From an uncultured Christensenella sp. (GTDB lineage Bacteria; Bacillota; Clostridia; Christensenellales; CAG-917), in NCBI GenBank assembly GCA_910577815.1, contig CAJTNO010000005.1:1-64000 (forward strand): 64,000 bases of DNA, in the 5' to 3' direction. The translations under genes were made by a program, and so were the position numbers. Numbering within the stretch: the stretch's first letter is position 1; every line of letters begins with the position of its first letter. A model generated the notes under the pieces. That model had not been told where the DNA came from and made no database searches. It saw only the letters and a program-made list of their open reading frames with translations. Shown piece after piece: positions 7,648 to 16,400 of the stretch.

Positions 7648-9351
7648 TCACAGCTTATGGTACGCGCCGCGCGCGTCGAAATATCCAAAGGCTATCCACT
7701 TGCCAAGCTTTGCGTCAAAATAGCCGTTGTCAACTACCTCTCCGTTCGCGTCGGCATAGGTGTAATCTATCCATCTGCCGCTTTCGTCAAAATAGCCATC
7801 GTAAATTCTGCCGTCGCCGTCCACCCACTGCCCGTATTCGTTATAACTGCCCTCGGTTGCGATGTCGGGCTTTTCGTATTCTATCCACTTTCCGTTTTCG
7901 TCAAAGTATCCGTCAAATACGTTGCCGTCCTCATCCACCCACTGTCCTTTATCGTTATACGAACCGACAAGCGGCGGAGCCTCGTCATCCTTGCTGTCTA
8001 TCTGAAGCTTAACCCCAAAGCCCTGAATGCCGCCGTCCATACCGCTGAAAATATTTTCGCTTCTGAATTCGTTTATAAGCTTAGCCTCTGCATTGAGGTC
8101 TGCCGTAACCTTTTTCTTTTCGTCGTTTTCGGGACGAAGCGGAGAGACTATCCCGGTGTCGCGCTTGCTTATATACGGATTTCCGTCCGCGTCCGTCTTT
8201 ACGTCCGCTGCGTTTTGTACTGTCTCCGACATCGTCGCTTCCGTCTGCGGAGCATCGACGCCGCGCTCGGACTCCCGACCGCTTTGCTCAACCTTATAGA
8301 GTAGCTCCTCCGCGTCGTCGCCGCGTTCCTCTGCAAGCAAGGATATCGCCTTCAATCTTACCGCCGCGCACTCGCGCGCTAGCTCCCGCTGTCTTTCAAG
8401 CCGTATCTGATAGGGCGATTTATCTATTTCGGGGCGCGCGTTTATAGGCATTATTCCGTCCGCACCGCTTTTCTTTATTTTGTCCAGAGCGTTTTTGCGC
8501 ATAGCTTCAAGCTCGCAAAGCTCGGCGCGCTCCTTATCGTCAAGCTCCTTTTTGAGCTTTGTCATATAGGCTGTTTTCTTTTCGCCGTCCAACTCGGGCA
8601 AACCCAAAAATTCATTGGTGACGTACTGCGACAGCTTGGATATCGCGTCGCCCGTCACTATCTTTACGCCCGCCTTTTTAAAGCGCGTATATTGGGCGGA
8701 GCTGTTTACGCCGTCCATAACAAGGCTTATTTTGTTTGCGCTGCAAAAGCGTATAAGCATTGCAAGCAGCTTCTTTTTGCTTGGCGTAGCGTCAAAATAC
8801 TCCGCCTCGCAGCGCAGATAATCAAATGCCACTCCCGTAAATACGTCGAGAGAATTATAATCCTCGCCAAACTGACAGGCAGCGGTTTTATATCCGCCTC
8901 TGCGCAAGCGCGCGTAACGCTTTTTAGCTTCGTCGCTAAGTCTGTCAAGCGACACTGCGAAAAACGAAAGTATCAGACTTCCCTTTTTATATCCCGCCGC
9001 CTTGAGAGTGGTCAAAAGTAAATTAAAATCCTCGTCGCTATCCAAAAAGCGAGTTGTCACAGGCAGACAGTAAACGGTCTTTTCGGGTATAAGAAAATTC
9101 TCCCTCATTGCGAGGTGATAATTTTTAAGCTCCGTCACGGCAATAAGATTAAGCTCGTTTATACGAACGGTGTTTTCTGCAACCGCAAAATAATTGGAGG
9201 CATACATACGTCCGAGATACCTGTCGTTTAATATCTCAACCGCATCGACAAATAAGACCTTTCTGACCTTGGACTTTGCGTCCACCGCTCCTCTGAACAG
9301 CAGGTCAACAGGCTTATGCTGCGTCCTCTTGGCGTATGTAGTGGAATTCAT
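7648..9351 (-). CDS. Degenerate EAL-domain protein with six C-terminal aromatic repeats
   Basis: 567 residues, no signal peptide. Residues about 20-245 follow the EAL phosphodiesterase fold in order: an N-terminal strand and AENTVRINELN helix (usual AE-x-G-x-I), YCLPVTTRFL (usual NVS), SLILSFF (usual LEITE), KTAACQFGEDYNSL (usual DDFGTGYSSL), FDYLRCE (usual IKID) and a last strand VKIVTGDAISK (usual QGY). Every catalytic or metal-binding residue of the family appears replaced (EAL, Asn, Glu, Asp-Asp, Lys), so cyclic-di-GMP hydrolysis is not expected. A charged helical middle follows. The last 105 or so residues carry six copies of a unit like G-Y-F-D-x-x-G-x-W-I, unlike any repeat I can name with confidence (MORN-like spacing). 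Function is unknown; a regulatory or scaffold role is inferred. Confidence 0.65.
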   Translation of the reverse strand: MNSTTYAKRTQHKPVDLLFRGAVDAKSKVRKVLFVDAVEILNDRYLGRMYASNYFAVAENTVRINELNLIAVTELKNYHLAMRENFLIPEKTVYCLPVTTRFLDSDEDFNLLLTTLKAAGYKKGSLILSFFAVSLDRLSDEAKKRYARLRRGGYKTAACQFGEDYNSLDVFTGVAFDYLRCEAEYFDATPSKKKLLAMLIRFCSANKISLVMDGVNSSAQYTRFKKAGVKIVTGDAISKLSQYVTNEFLGLPELDGEKKTAYMTKLKKELDDKERAELCELEAMRKNALDKIKKSGADGIMPINARPEIDKSPYQIRLERQRELARECAAVRLKAISLLAEERGDDAEELLYKVEQSGRESERGVDAPQTEATMSETVQNAADVKTDADGNPYISKRDTGIVSPLRPENDEKKKVTADLNAEAKLINEFRSENIFSGMDGGIQGFGVKLQIDSKDDEAPPLVGSYNDKGQWVDEDGNVFDGYFDENGKWIEYEKPDIATEGSYNEYGQWVDGDGRIYDGYFDESGRWIDYTYADANGEVVDNGYFDAKLGKWIAFGYFDARGAYHKL

Positions 9352-9464
9352 AATTTCCCCAAATCCCCTATGTCTTTCTCTTATAATATTAAATTATATC
9401 AAACAAAGTGTTGCATTGCAATAGCTTTTTTATACGGCATACCGCTATGCGTTATCTATCGGCA

Positions 9465-9496
9465 TTTTAAAGAACTATATTTTTAAAGAACTATAT
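9465..9496. repeat. Tandem 16-bp direct repeat upstream of the EAL-like gene
   Basis: The unit TTTTAAAGAACTATAT occurs twice head to tail (9465-9480 and 9481-9496), about 115 bases upstream of the start at 9351. It may be a protein-binding repeat or a slippage product; no promoter is obvious. Confidence 0.6.
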
Positions 9497-9535
9497 ACCG
9501 ATTATATACTTACGCAAAAATTAAAACGAGTATAC

Positions 9536-9603
9536 AAAAAGAGCGTCATTTTACTTGGTTAGATGTGCAAAAAACACACCCAACCTTTTAAAAATGAACG
9601 CTC
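9536..9603 (-). terminator. Long intrinsic terminator of recA
   Basis: Imperfect arms of about 28 bases (outer GAGCGT/ACGCTC, inner GGTT-G-TGTG/CACA-C-AACC) close a 7-base loop. On the minus strand the hairpin is followed by TTTTT, 16 bases after the recA stop. Confidence 0.8.
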
Positions 9604-9618
9604 CTTAAAAACAGTTAT

Positions 9619-10617
9619 TTACAGGCTTTCGCGTACAAGTCCGTCTATCTCGGCAAGAATTTCGGGATTGGACTCGAGATAATCAATCGTCTTATCTCTG
9701 CCCTGTCCTATCTTTTCGTCCTTATAGCTGAACCAGCTTCCGCCCTTTTGCACAATTCCCTTGCTTACGGCAACGTCAAGTATGCAGGCGGTGTTGGAAA
9801 TTCCCTTTCCGTACATAATATCAAATTCCGCCGTTCTGAAGGGAGGCGCGACCTTATTCTTTACAATCTTGGCATTTACGTGATTGCCTATAACGTCGCC
9901 GCCGTCCTTAATCGCGTCTTTTTTACGGATGTCTATACGCACGGACGCATAGAATTTAAGCGCTTTTCCGCCCGTAGTAGTTTCCGCACTGCCGTAAAAT
10001 ACGCCGACCTTCTCGCGCAGCTGATTTATAAATATAATGGTGCATTTGCTCTTGGACGCTACCGCCGTAAGCTTACGCAGAGCCTGCGACATAAGTCTTG
10101 CCTGCAAGCCCACGTGACTGTCGCCCATATCTCCGTCAATCTCCGCCTGCGGAGTAAGCGCCGCAACCGAGTCCACAACGATGATATCCACCGCACCGCT
10201 TCTTACAAGCGTTTCAACTATATCGAGAGCCTGCTCGCCGTTATCTGGCTGAGCAATGTACAGATTTTCTATCTGAACGCCGAGATTAGCCGCATAAACG
10301 GGGTCGAGCGCGTGTTCGGCGTCCACAAACGCTGCGGTGCCGCCCGCCTTTTGCATTTCCGCCACGCAGTGCAACGCAACCGTTGTTTTACCCGATGATT
10401 CGGGTCCGTAAATTTCGATTATTCTTCCCTTGGGAATGCCGCCTATTCCAAGCGCGACGTCAAGCGTAAGGCATCCCGTGGATATAGCCTCCACCTTCTG
10501 CGCAGTTTCCTCTCCGAGGAGCATAATCGAACCCTTTCCAAATTGCTTTTCTATCTGAGCAAGAGCGTCCTGCAAGCTTTCGGCTTTGGTTTTGGGTTTT
10601 TCATTTTTTTCCGCCAT
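9619..10617 (-). CDS. recA: Recombinase RecA
   Basis: 332 residues. RecA forms ATP-dependent filaments on single-stranded DNA, drives strand exchange and triggers LexA self-cleavage. Walker A is GPESSGKTT at 71-79, the Walker B strand is DIIVVDSVAALTP, and the DNA-binding loop region contains FINQLREKVGVFYGSAETTTGGKALKFY in two blocks. The C-terminus stops at GLVRESL, shorter than in most RecA proteins (usually 340-350) and without the usual acidic tail. The start is backed by AAGGAG nine bases upstream. It is last in the minus-strand run ftsK-rimO-pgsA-cinA-recA and is closed by a long terminator. No rny gene follows it, unlike in many Firmicutes. Confidence 0.97.
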   Translation of the reverse strand: MAEKNEKPKTKAESLQDALAQIEKQFGKGSIMLLGEETAQKVEAISTGCLTLDVALGIGGIPKGRIIEIYGPESSGKTTVALHCVAEMQKAGGTAAFVDAEHALDPVYAANLGVQIENLYIAQPDNGEQALDIVETLVRSGAVDIIVVDSVAALTPQAEIDGDMGDSHVGLQARLMSQALRKLTAVASKSKCTIIFINQLREKVGVFYGSAETTTGGKALKFYASVRIDIRKKDAIKDGGDVIGNHVNAKIVKNKVAPPFRTAEFDIMYGKGISNTACILDVAVSKGIVQKGGSWFSYKDEKIGQGRDKTIDYLESNPEILAEIDGLVRESL

Positions 10618-10681
10618 AGTATTTCTCCTTATATTTACGCCCTCGGGCGCCTTTCTTTATAAACAGTATATTCAATGTTGC

Positions 10682-10697
10682 GTACCGTTTTCGGTAC
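10682..10697. promoter_or_regulatory. Palindrome between cinA and recA
   Basis: GTACCG and CGGTAC arms with a TTTT centre form a 16-bp dyad 65 bases upstream of recA. It does not match the Firmicutes LexA box (GAAC-N4-GTTC) and has no T-run on the minus strand, so it could be an operator or an RNA hairpin. Confidence 0.35.
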
Positions 10698-10717
10698 ATC
10701 AATAAACATTTTATATT

Positions 10718-11413
10718 TTAAAGTGTCCAAATGTCCCCGTTAAGATATCGCAAAAGATAGAATAACGCCACGTTTGCGGTACATTTACGGATATGATTGC
10801 GGCTTCCTTTGAATTTTCTTTCAAATACAAGGATAAACTCGCCCGCGCCTACTCCTATATACACAAGACCGACGGGCTTTCCCTCGTCGCCGCTCGGTCC
10901 CGCAAGTCCGGTAGTCGCAAGCCCTATATCTACGGGCGCGGCAGTAATACCCTGTACCATCTCGTAAGCGGTCTGTTTGCTGATTGCTCCGTATTTTTCG
11001 AGAGTTTCTCTACGCACGCCGAGCCGCTCCGTTTTGGACGCGATGTTATAGCACACTATTCCCTCGTAAAAGCATTCGCTTATACCGGGAATTTCAGTAA
11101 GTCGTGAGCAGATTTCACCGCCCGTAAGACTTTCCGCCACTCCGAGAACCCGTCCGTTTACCTTTAGAAAGTGTCCTACAAGCTCCAACAAGCTTGCGTC
11201 CGTTGCGGAATACACCTCGTTTTGAAATGTATTGTACACCGCGCACTTGACGTCCTCGAATTTACGGTTGCTACGCGGCGTACTCATAGTGATTTTTGCG
11301 TCAAGACAGTCCTCGTCAACCTCAAAGCTAACGCCGCTGTCCTCAAAGCGCGACAGCTTTTTTAAAATCTCGGATTTGGTTAAGCCGCAAATTTTAACTA
11401 TCTCTTTTATCAT
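10718..11413 (-). CDS. cinA: CinA-family amidohydrolase lacking the N-terminal MoCF domain
   Basis: 231 residues against roughly 410 for full-length CinA. The C-terminal part (from about residue 90) is the PncC-type nicotinamide-nucleotide amidohydrolase domain: AESLTGGEICSRLTEIPG, FYEGIVCYNIASK, TTGLAGPSGDEGKPVGLVYIG. The first 85 residues look like the linker KH-type domain of CinA (ending VYSATDASLLELVGHFLK), but the molybdopterin-binding (ADP-ribose pyrophosphatase) domain is absent. The gene starts 8 bases after the pgsA stop with only a weak ribosome binding site, so the missing domain is not encoded just upstream. Deamidation of NMN in the pyridine-nucleotide cycle is the likely activity. 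The genomic place next to recA is the usual one for cinA. Confidence 0.85.
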   Translation of the reverse strand: MIKEIVKICGLTKSEILKKLSRFEDSGVSFEVDEDCLDAKITMSTPRSNRKFEDVKCAVYNTFQNEVYSATDASLLELVGHFLKVNGRVLGVAESLTGGEICSRLTEIPGISECFYEGIVCYNIASKTERLGVRRETLEKYGAISKQTAYEMVQGITAAPVDIGLATTGLAGPSGDEGKPVGLVYIGVGAGEFILVFERKFKGSRNHIRKCTANVALFYLLRYLNGDIWTL

Positions 11414-11421
11414 ACTTACTT

Positions 11422-12075
11422 TTACTCTGCTTTCTCAACGTCGCTATCTGTTATAACGCTTTCCGTTGCGCTTTCGGTATCGAAAACGTGCTTATTTTTA
11501 TATATGTAGCGTATGCCGCTGTACACCGCAAACAAGGAGCCTATATAGAATAGCACCGTTCCAATCCAACCGATTACGGGGTGTAAGCCCGCAAGCATAA
11601 GCGAGGTTACGGATACATCGAGCAGTACGGTTTTGATTTTGCCGAAAATATCCGCCGCAAGCACTAAATTCTTACGCGCGGCAATACTGCGGAAAACGCT
11701 TATCAAAAGCTCGCGGGACAAAATCAATCCGCTTAGAAGCGCGATAATCAGTCCATTATGCATATAAACGCCGTTCAAAGTAAGTCCGTCCTGATAAAGC
11801 ACAATCAAAAACAGCATTATGACTATTACAACCTTATCCGCAAGAGGGTCCAACAGCTTTCCCAAATCCGAAACCGTTCCGGTTTTGCGCGCTATATGTC
11901 CGTCAAGAAAATCCGTAGAACAGCATACGCTGAATAATACCGCGGATACTATGAGCGACGCAAGATATACCGTGTAATTATCCCTGAAGCACTGCGCTAT
12001 GATAAATACGATGATAGTGGGGATTATCAAAAATATTCTCGCTATCGTTATTTTAGTTGCCAAAGTAATTTTCAT
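11422..12075 (-). CDS. pgsA: CDP-diacylglycerol-glycerol-3-phosphate phosphatidyltransferase
   Basis: 217 residues, polytopic membrane protein. PgsA makes phosphatidylglycerol-phosphate from CDP-diacylglycerol and glycerol-3-phosphate at the membrane. The CDP-alcohol phosphatidyltransferase signature D-G-x2-A-R-x8-G-x3-D-x3-D is complete: D58 G59, A62 R63, G72, D76, D80. Further hydrophobic helices follow, and the tail is hydrophilic. The start codon overlaps the rimO stop (the shared T of ATG/TAA at 12075), so the two are translationally coupled. The family contains other CDP-alcohol transferases; the position between rimO and cinA, as in many Firmicutes, supports pgsA. Confidence 0.88.
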   Translation of the reverse strand: MKITLATKITIARIFLIIPTIIVFIIAQCFRDNYTVYLASLIVSAVLFSVCCSTDFLDGHIARKTGTVSDLGKLLDPLADKVVIVIMLFLIVLYQDGLTLNGVYMHNGLIIALLSGLILSRELLISVFRSIAARKNLVLAADIFGKIKTVLLDVSVTSLMLAGLHPVIGWIGTVLFYIGSLFAVYSGIRYIYKNKHVFDTESATESVITDSDVEKAE

Positions 12076-13379
12076 TATATAACTCTCCCAAGGAGGTCAA
12101 CGCCCTCGGCGCCGACAATTTCAACCTCATAAAATTCGCCAATCCGCACCTCGCTGTCGGATGTAAAATATACGACGCCGTCGATGTCGGGAGCCTGAAA
12201 AGCCGCCCTTCCTATAAACGCCTGTCTGTCGTAATCTATTCCGTCGTATATCACCTTTACGACGCTGCCCTTAAGGCGCGCGTTGCGCTTTGATATGACT
12301 TCCTGCTGAATTTCGCAAAGCTCGTTTTCTCTGCGCTCCTTTTCCGCTTCGTCTATATGACCGCCGAGCCTGTCGGCAGGAGTTCCCTCCTCTCGCGAAT
12401 AAGCAAAAAATCCCGCAAAATCCAGATTGCCTTCTCGTACAAATTCACAAAGCAGTCTATGCGCCTCCTCGCTTTCACCCGGGAAGCCGCATATAAATGT
12501 CGTGCGCAGAGTAATACCCGCCGCCTTAACCTTTTTTACAAGCTCGCGCGTGCTCTGCTCGTCGGTGTGCCTGTTCATCCGTTTGAGTACTCCGCTGTCG
12601 ATATGCTGAAACGGAATATCCATATATTTTACTATCTTAGGCTCGTTAGCGATAAACTCGATAATCTCGTCGTCAACCATTTCCGGCTCGAGGTACAAAA
12701 GTCTTATCCACTCTAAATCAAGCTCCTCGAGCTTTCTTACAAGCTCCGTAAGATGCGGTTTTCCGTCAAAGTCAACGCCGTAACGAGTGACGTCCTGAGC
12801 TACCAATATAAGCTCCTTAACACCGTCGTCGCTGAGTATTTTCGCCTCGGATAATAAATTATCTATACTTTCCGACCTATATTTTCCGCGTATCGACGGA
12901 ATTGCGCAGTATGTACAGTGATTGTCGCAGCCGTCCGCTATTTTCAGATAGGCGTAATGATAAGGCGTTGTAAGCACTCTCTTTTCAAAAAACAAATCCT
13001 TACAAGCAGTAGCGGTAACTCTTTCACCTTTCGAGATACGCTCTATTGCGCCGAGTATTTCGTCGTAATTTCCGACTCCCAGTATGGCGTCAACCTCGGG
13101 GAATTCCGCCTTCAAATCGTCCGCGTATCTTTGGGCAAGACATCCGCATACTATTACGTGCTTAACTGCGCCGTCATTCTTCTCGGAGATAGCCCACAGT
13201 ATTTCGTCAATGGATTCTTCCTTCGCCTTATCGATAAACGCGCAGGTATTTACAATAAGAATATCCGCCTCGGAGGCGTCCGACACAATAATATGTCCGC
13301 CTGACGACAGCCTTGCAAGCATCTTTTCGCTATCCACTCTGTTCTTATCGCAGCCAAGCGAAATCGCGCCTATTCTCAT
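12075..13379 (-). CDS. rimO: Ribosomal protein S12 methylthiotransferase RimO
   Basis: 434 residues. RimO is a radical-SAM enzyme with two iron-sulfur clusters that methylthiolates an aspartate of ribosomal protein S12. The N-terminal cluster cysteines are C10, C46 and C80 (SLGCDKNRVDSE, NTCAF, VCGC). The radical-SAM motif CxxxCxxC is C151, C155 and C158 (DGCDNHCTYC), followed by PSIRGKYRSE. A TRAM domain closes the protein. The SLGCDKN N-terminus favours RimO over MiaB. It sits between ftsK (gap of 30 bases) and pgsA (overlap). Confidence 0.95.
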   Translation of the reverse strand: MRIGAISLGCDKNRVDSEKMLARLSSGGHIIVSDASEADILIVNTCAFIDKAKEESIDEILWAISEKNDGAVKHVIVCGCLAQRYADDLKAEFPEVDAILGVGNYDEILGAIERISKGERVTATACKDLFFEKRVLTTPYHYAYLKIADGCDNHCTYCAIPSIRGKYRSESIDNLLSEAKILSDDGVKELILVAQDVTRYGVDFDGKPHLTELVRKLEELDLEWIRLLYLEPEMVDDEIIEFIANEPKIVKYMDIPFQHIDSGVLKRMNRHTDEQSTRELVKKVKAAGITLRTTFICGFPGESEEAHRLLCEFVREGNLDFAGFFAYSREEGTPADRLGGHIDEAEKERRENELCEIQQEVISKRNARLKGSVVKVIYDGIDYDRQAFIGRAAFQAPDIDGVVYFTSDSEVRIGEFYEVEIVGAEGVDLLGRVI

Positions 13380-13409
13380 AAAACCTTATCTCCGCTTACG
13401 CGAGGAAAT

Positions 13410-16400
13410 TTATTCATTTTCATCCTCTGTATCGCCCTCGGTCAGCATTCTGAGCTGCTCGCGGGTTACGTTTACAATCTTTCTGTTCTTACCCGTTCCG
13501 TCATCGGTCAGGAAGCCGTATTCAGCCATCTGGTCGTGTATTTTTGCCGCCTTCGGATATCCGAAGCCAAGCTTGCGCTGCATATAGGATATGGACAGAG
13601 GCGCATTGTTGTCCTCTCTCAGCTCTATGCCGAGCTCTATAGCCTTGATAAGGTCGGGAGACAGACCGCCTTTATCCTTATTGCGCGCTTTTTCCGCCTT
13701 ATCGTCGTCCTCGGGCTCCTCCTCCTTGAAGATAGCGTCCTTGACCGTTTCGTCAAAATAACTGTCGTTGTGCTCCTTTATAAACTCCACAACGCGCCTT
13801 ACCTCGTCGTTGGATATGAACGCGCCCTGCATACGCTCGGGAAGCGACGAGCCGGGAGTAGAATACATAAGGTCGCCGAAGCCCAAAAGCTTTTCCGCGC
13901 CGACCGTGTCGAGAACGGTTCTGCTGTCGTAATTGGAGGTAACCTTAAACGCAATACGGCTGGGCAGGTTGTTTTTGATAGTTCCGCTTATTACGTCTGT
14001 GGACGGGCGCTGTGTGGCAAGCACTATGTGTATTCCCGTTGCGCGCGCAAGACGGGCTATGCGGTTTACGCTGTCCTCAACTGCCTTTTTACCCGTAGCC
14101 ATAAGGTCTGCAAACTCGTCTACGATAATGACTATTCTCGCCATTTTATCGTGTCCGTGGCGGCTTACGTCCGCATTGTAGCTCTCAATATCTCTGTAGC
14201 CGACCTCCGCAAAGTATTTCATACGGCGTTCCATCTCCTGAATGGACCAGTTGAGCGCGCGGATTGCCTTGTCGGTATCGCAGATAATTTCATCCATAAG
14301 CAGATGCGGAATACCTGCGTAAATAGTCATTTCCACCCTCTTGGGGTCTACGAGAATAAGACGCACGTCGTCGGGAGACGCCTTATAAAGCAAGCTTACG
14401 ATAAGCGAGTTTATGCAGCAGCTCTTGCCCGCTCCCGTAGCGCCCGCGATAAGCACGTGCGGCAGCTTTCTGACCTCCGCCACGCGGCTGATACCGTACA
14501 GATTTTTACCTACCGCAAAGGAAGCGGGGTCTTTTTCCTTGTTGAATTCGGGAGATTCTATAATCTCGCTGAGCGTAACTATGCGACGGATTTTATTAGG
14601 CACTTCCACGCCTACGGCGTCCTCGCCGGGGATAGGCGCGATAATACGCACGCTGTCCACCTCCATTTTCATAGCTATATCGCTTTCGTAGCCGCAAATG
14701 GAGCTGACCGTCTTACCTCTCGGCATTTCAACCTTAAGCTTATAGAGCGTAAATGTAGGACCGACCTTGATTTCTTTAACCTCGCATTTGATGTTGAAGA
14801 AATTAAGAGTTCTTATAATACGCTCCTTTTTGAAGTCGTAATCCTCGTTCTGGTCCTCCTCGGGCTTGGGCGGGTCAAGCAGACTGACCGGCGGCGCAAC
14901 GTAAGGACGGCGAGGTGGCGGAGCGGGCTTTTCAAGCACCTGCTCTACGTTCATCTGCACAACTCTGTCCGTCTTTTTAGATGATTTTCTTACGGCGGTT
15001 TCATCTATAAGACCTCTGTTCTGAGCGGATTTCATCTTCTCCTCACGCAAAGCCTCGCGTTCGTACTGACCTATTGCGGGAGTTTCCTTTATTGCCTGAC
15101 GGATATTCTGTATACGCGATTGCATCTCGGCGCTTTCCTTCTCTCTGCCCGACTGCTTTGCAATATCCGTAGTGCTTTGTATCTCGCCTCTGGACATAGC
15201 CGCGCCGGTCACCTTCTGACGTACGGGCAACGGCTCGCTCGGGACGTCTCCGCCCTGAGTGGGATTTTCGTCCACATATGCGGGACGCATATTGTCAAGG
15301 GAAGCCTTCTTAGGCATCTCGTAACCCTTTGACCGAGCCTTGCTCTTTTGACTGAAAGCCTGCTCCTCCGCGTCAATAGACGTGCCTGCAAACGCAAGCG
15401 GAACGTTTCCTTCCTTTACCGGAGAATATCCCGAAATCTCTACATCGGCTATTGACTTAGGCTGCGCATTGCGCACGTTCGACTCGAATATAGCGGAATT
15501 TGCCGCCGAAGCGACGTCCGGTCTTACGGGCTGCTCGTAATCGTAATTTTGCTGTTCAGACTCCTGCGAATTGGGAGTAGCTATTATCCTTTCGGGCTGA
15601 ATTTCCGAAATATCGTAGGACTCCGCCTCAAGCTCCTCGCGTTGCACCGCCTGTTGAACTACAGGCTCGGCTTCCCCGCCCGCTATTGCACGATTGAGCG
15701 CGCCGAGTACTCCCGTATTGACGTTGCCGATAACCGCGCTCTCCGCCTTGCGGATAGTTGAATTTATAGCGTCGCCGCTGTCGGGATGTCGCATAACGCG
15801 CGTAGGCTTTACAACCTCTTTCTTAACCGGAGCGGTCTGAGCGTTTACCGCATTCTGCGCGCCGAACTCAACCTGAATGGGATTTTCTGCAAAGCTTTTT
15901 TCTCTGTCCGCTTTAAGCGCGTAAAAATTGAGCTTATCGCTGTAGCTTTCCTGTTTTTTATCTTCCTTTTCGGAATTTAACGGAGTAAACGGATTGTATA
16001 CGTTGTCGCCGTTATCCTCGTTGTAATCGTTCTCCCTGTATCTGCGGATAAACTCCTCTCTCAAGGCTTCCGAGGACGAATCGGTTACAAACTTATTTCT
16101 CATCTCCCCGCGGCGCACTGCGCCGTAGGACGGAGACACGTTTGAAAGCGCGTTTCTCGGGTCGGAGGCGGTTTCAAAACGGGACATAACCTCCGCGCTC
16201 GGCTCCTGCCCGAACAGAATATCCCTTGCCACTCCGCGCGACGTATATTCGTCGCCCGTAGCGCGTATCGCGCTGTTGTGCATCGGCGTAACGAGCATTT
16301 CATCCTCATAGCCGCCGTTCTGATTGGGATAAAGCGGATTAAAGGAATTTATAGGTCTGTAGCCGTCCGCGCCCTTTGCGCGCTTGCCGCGCTTCTGAGG

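Noticed and set aside
13536..14984. Plus-strand frame of 482 codons opposite ftsK
   Set aside because: Covers the FtsK motor domain on the other strand; the minus-strand motifs decide.
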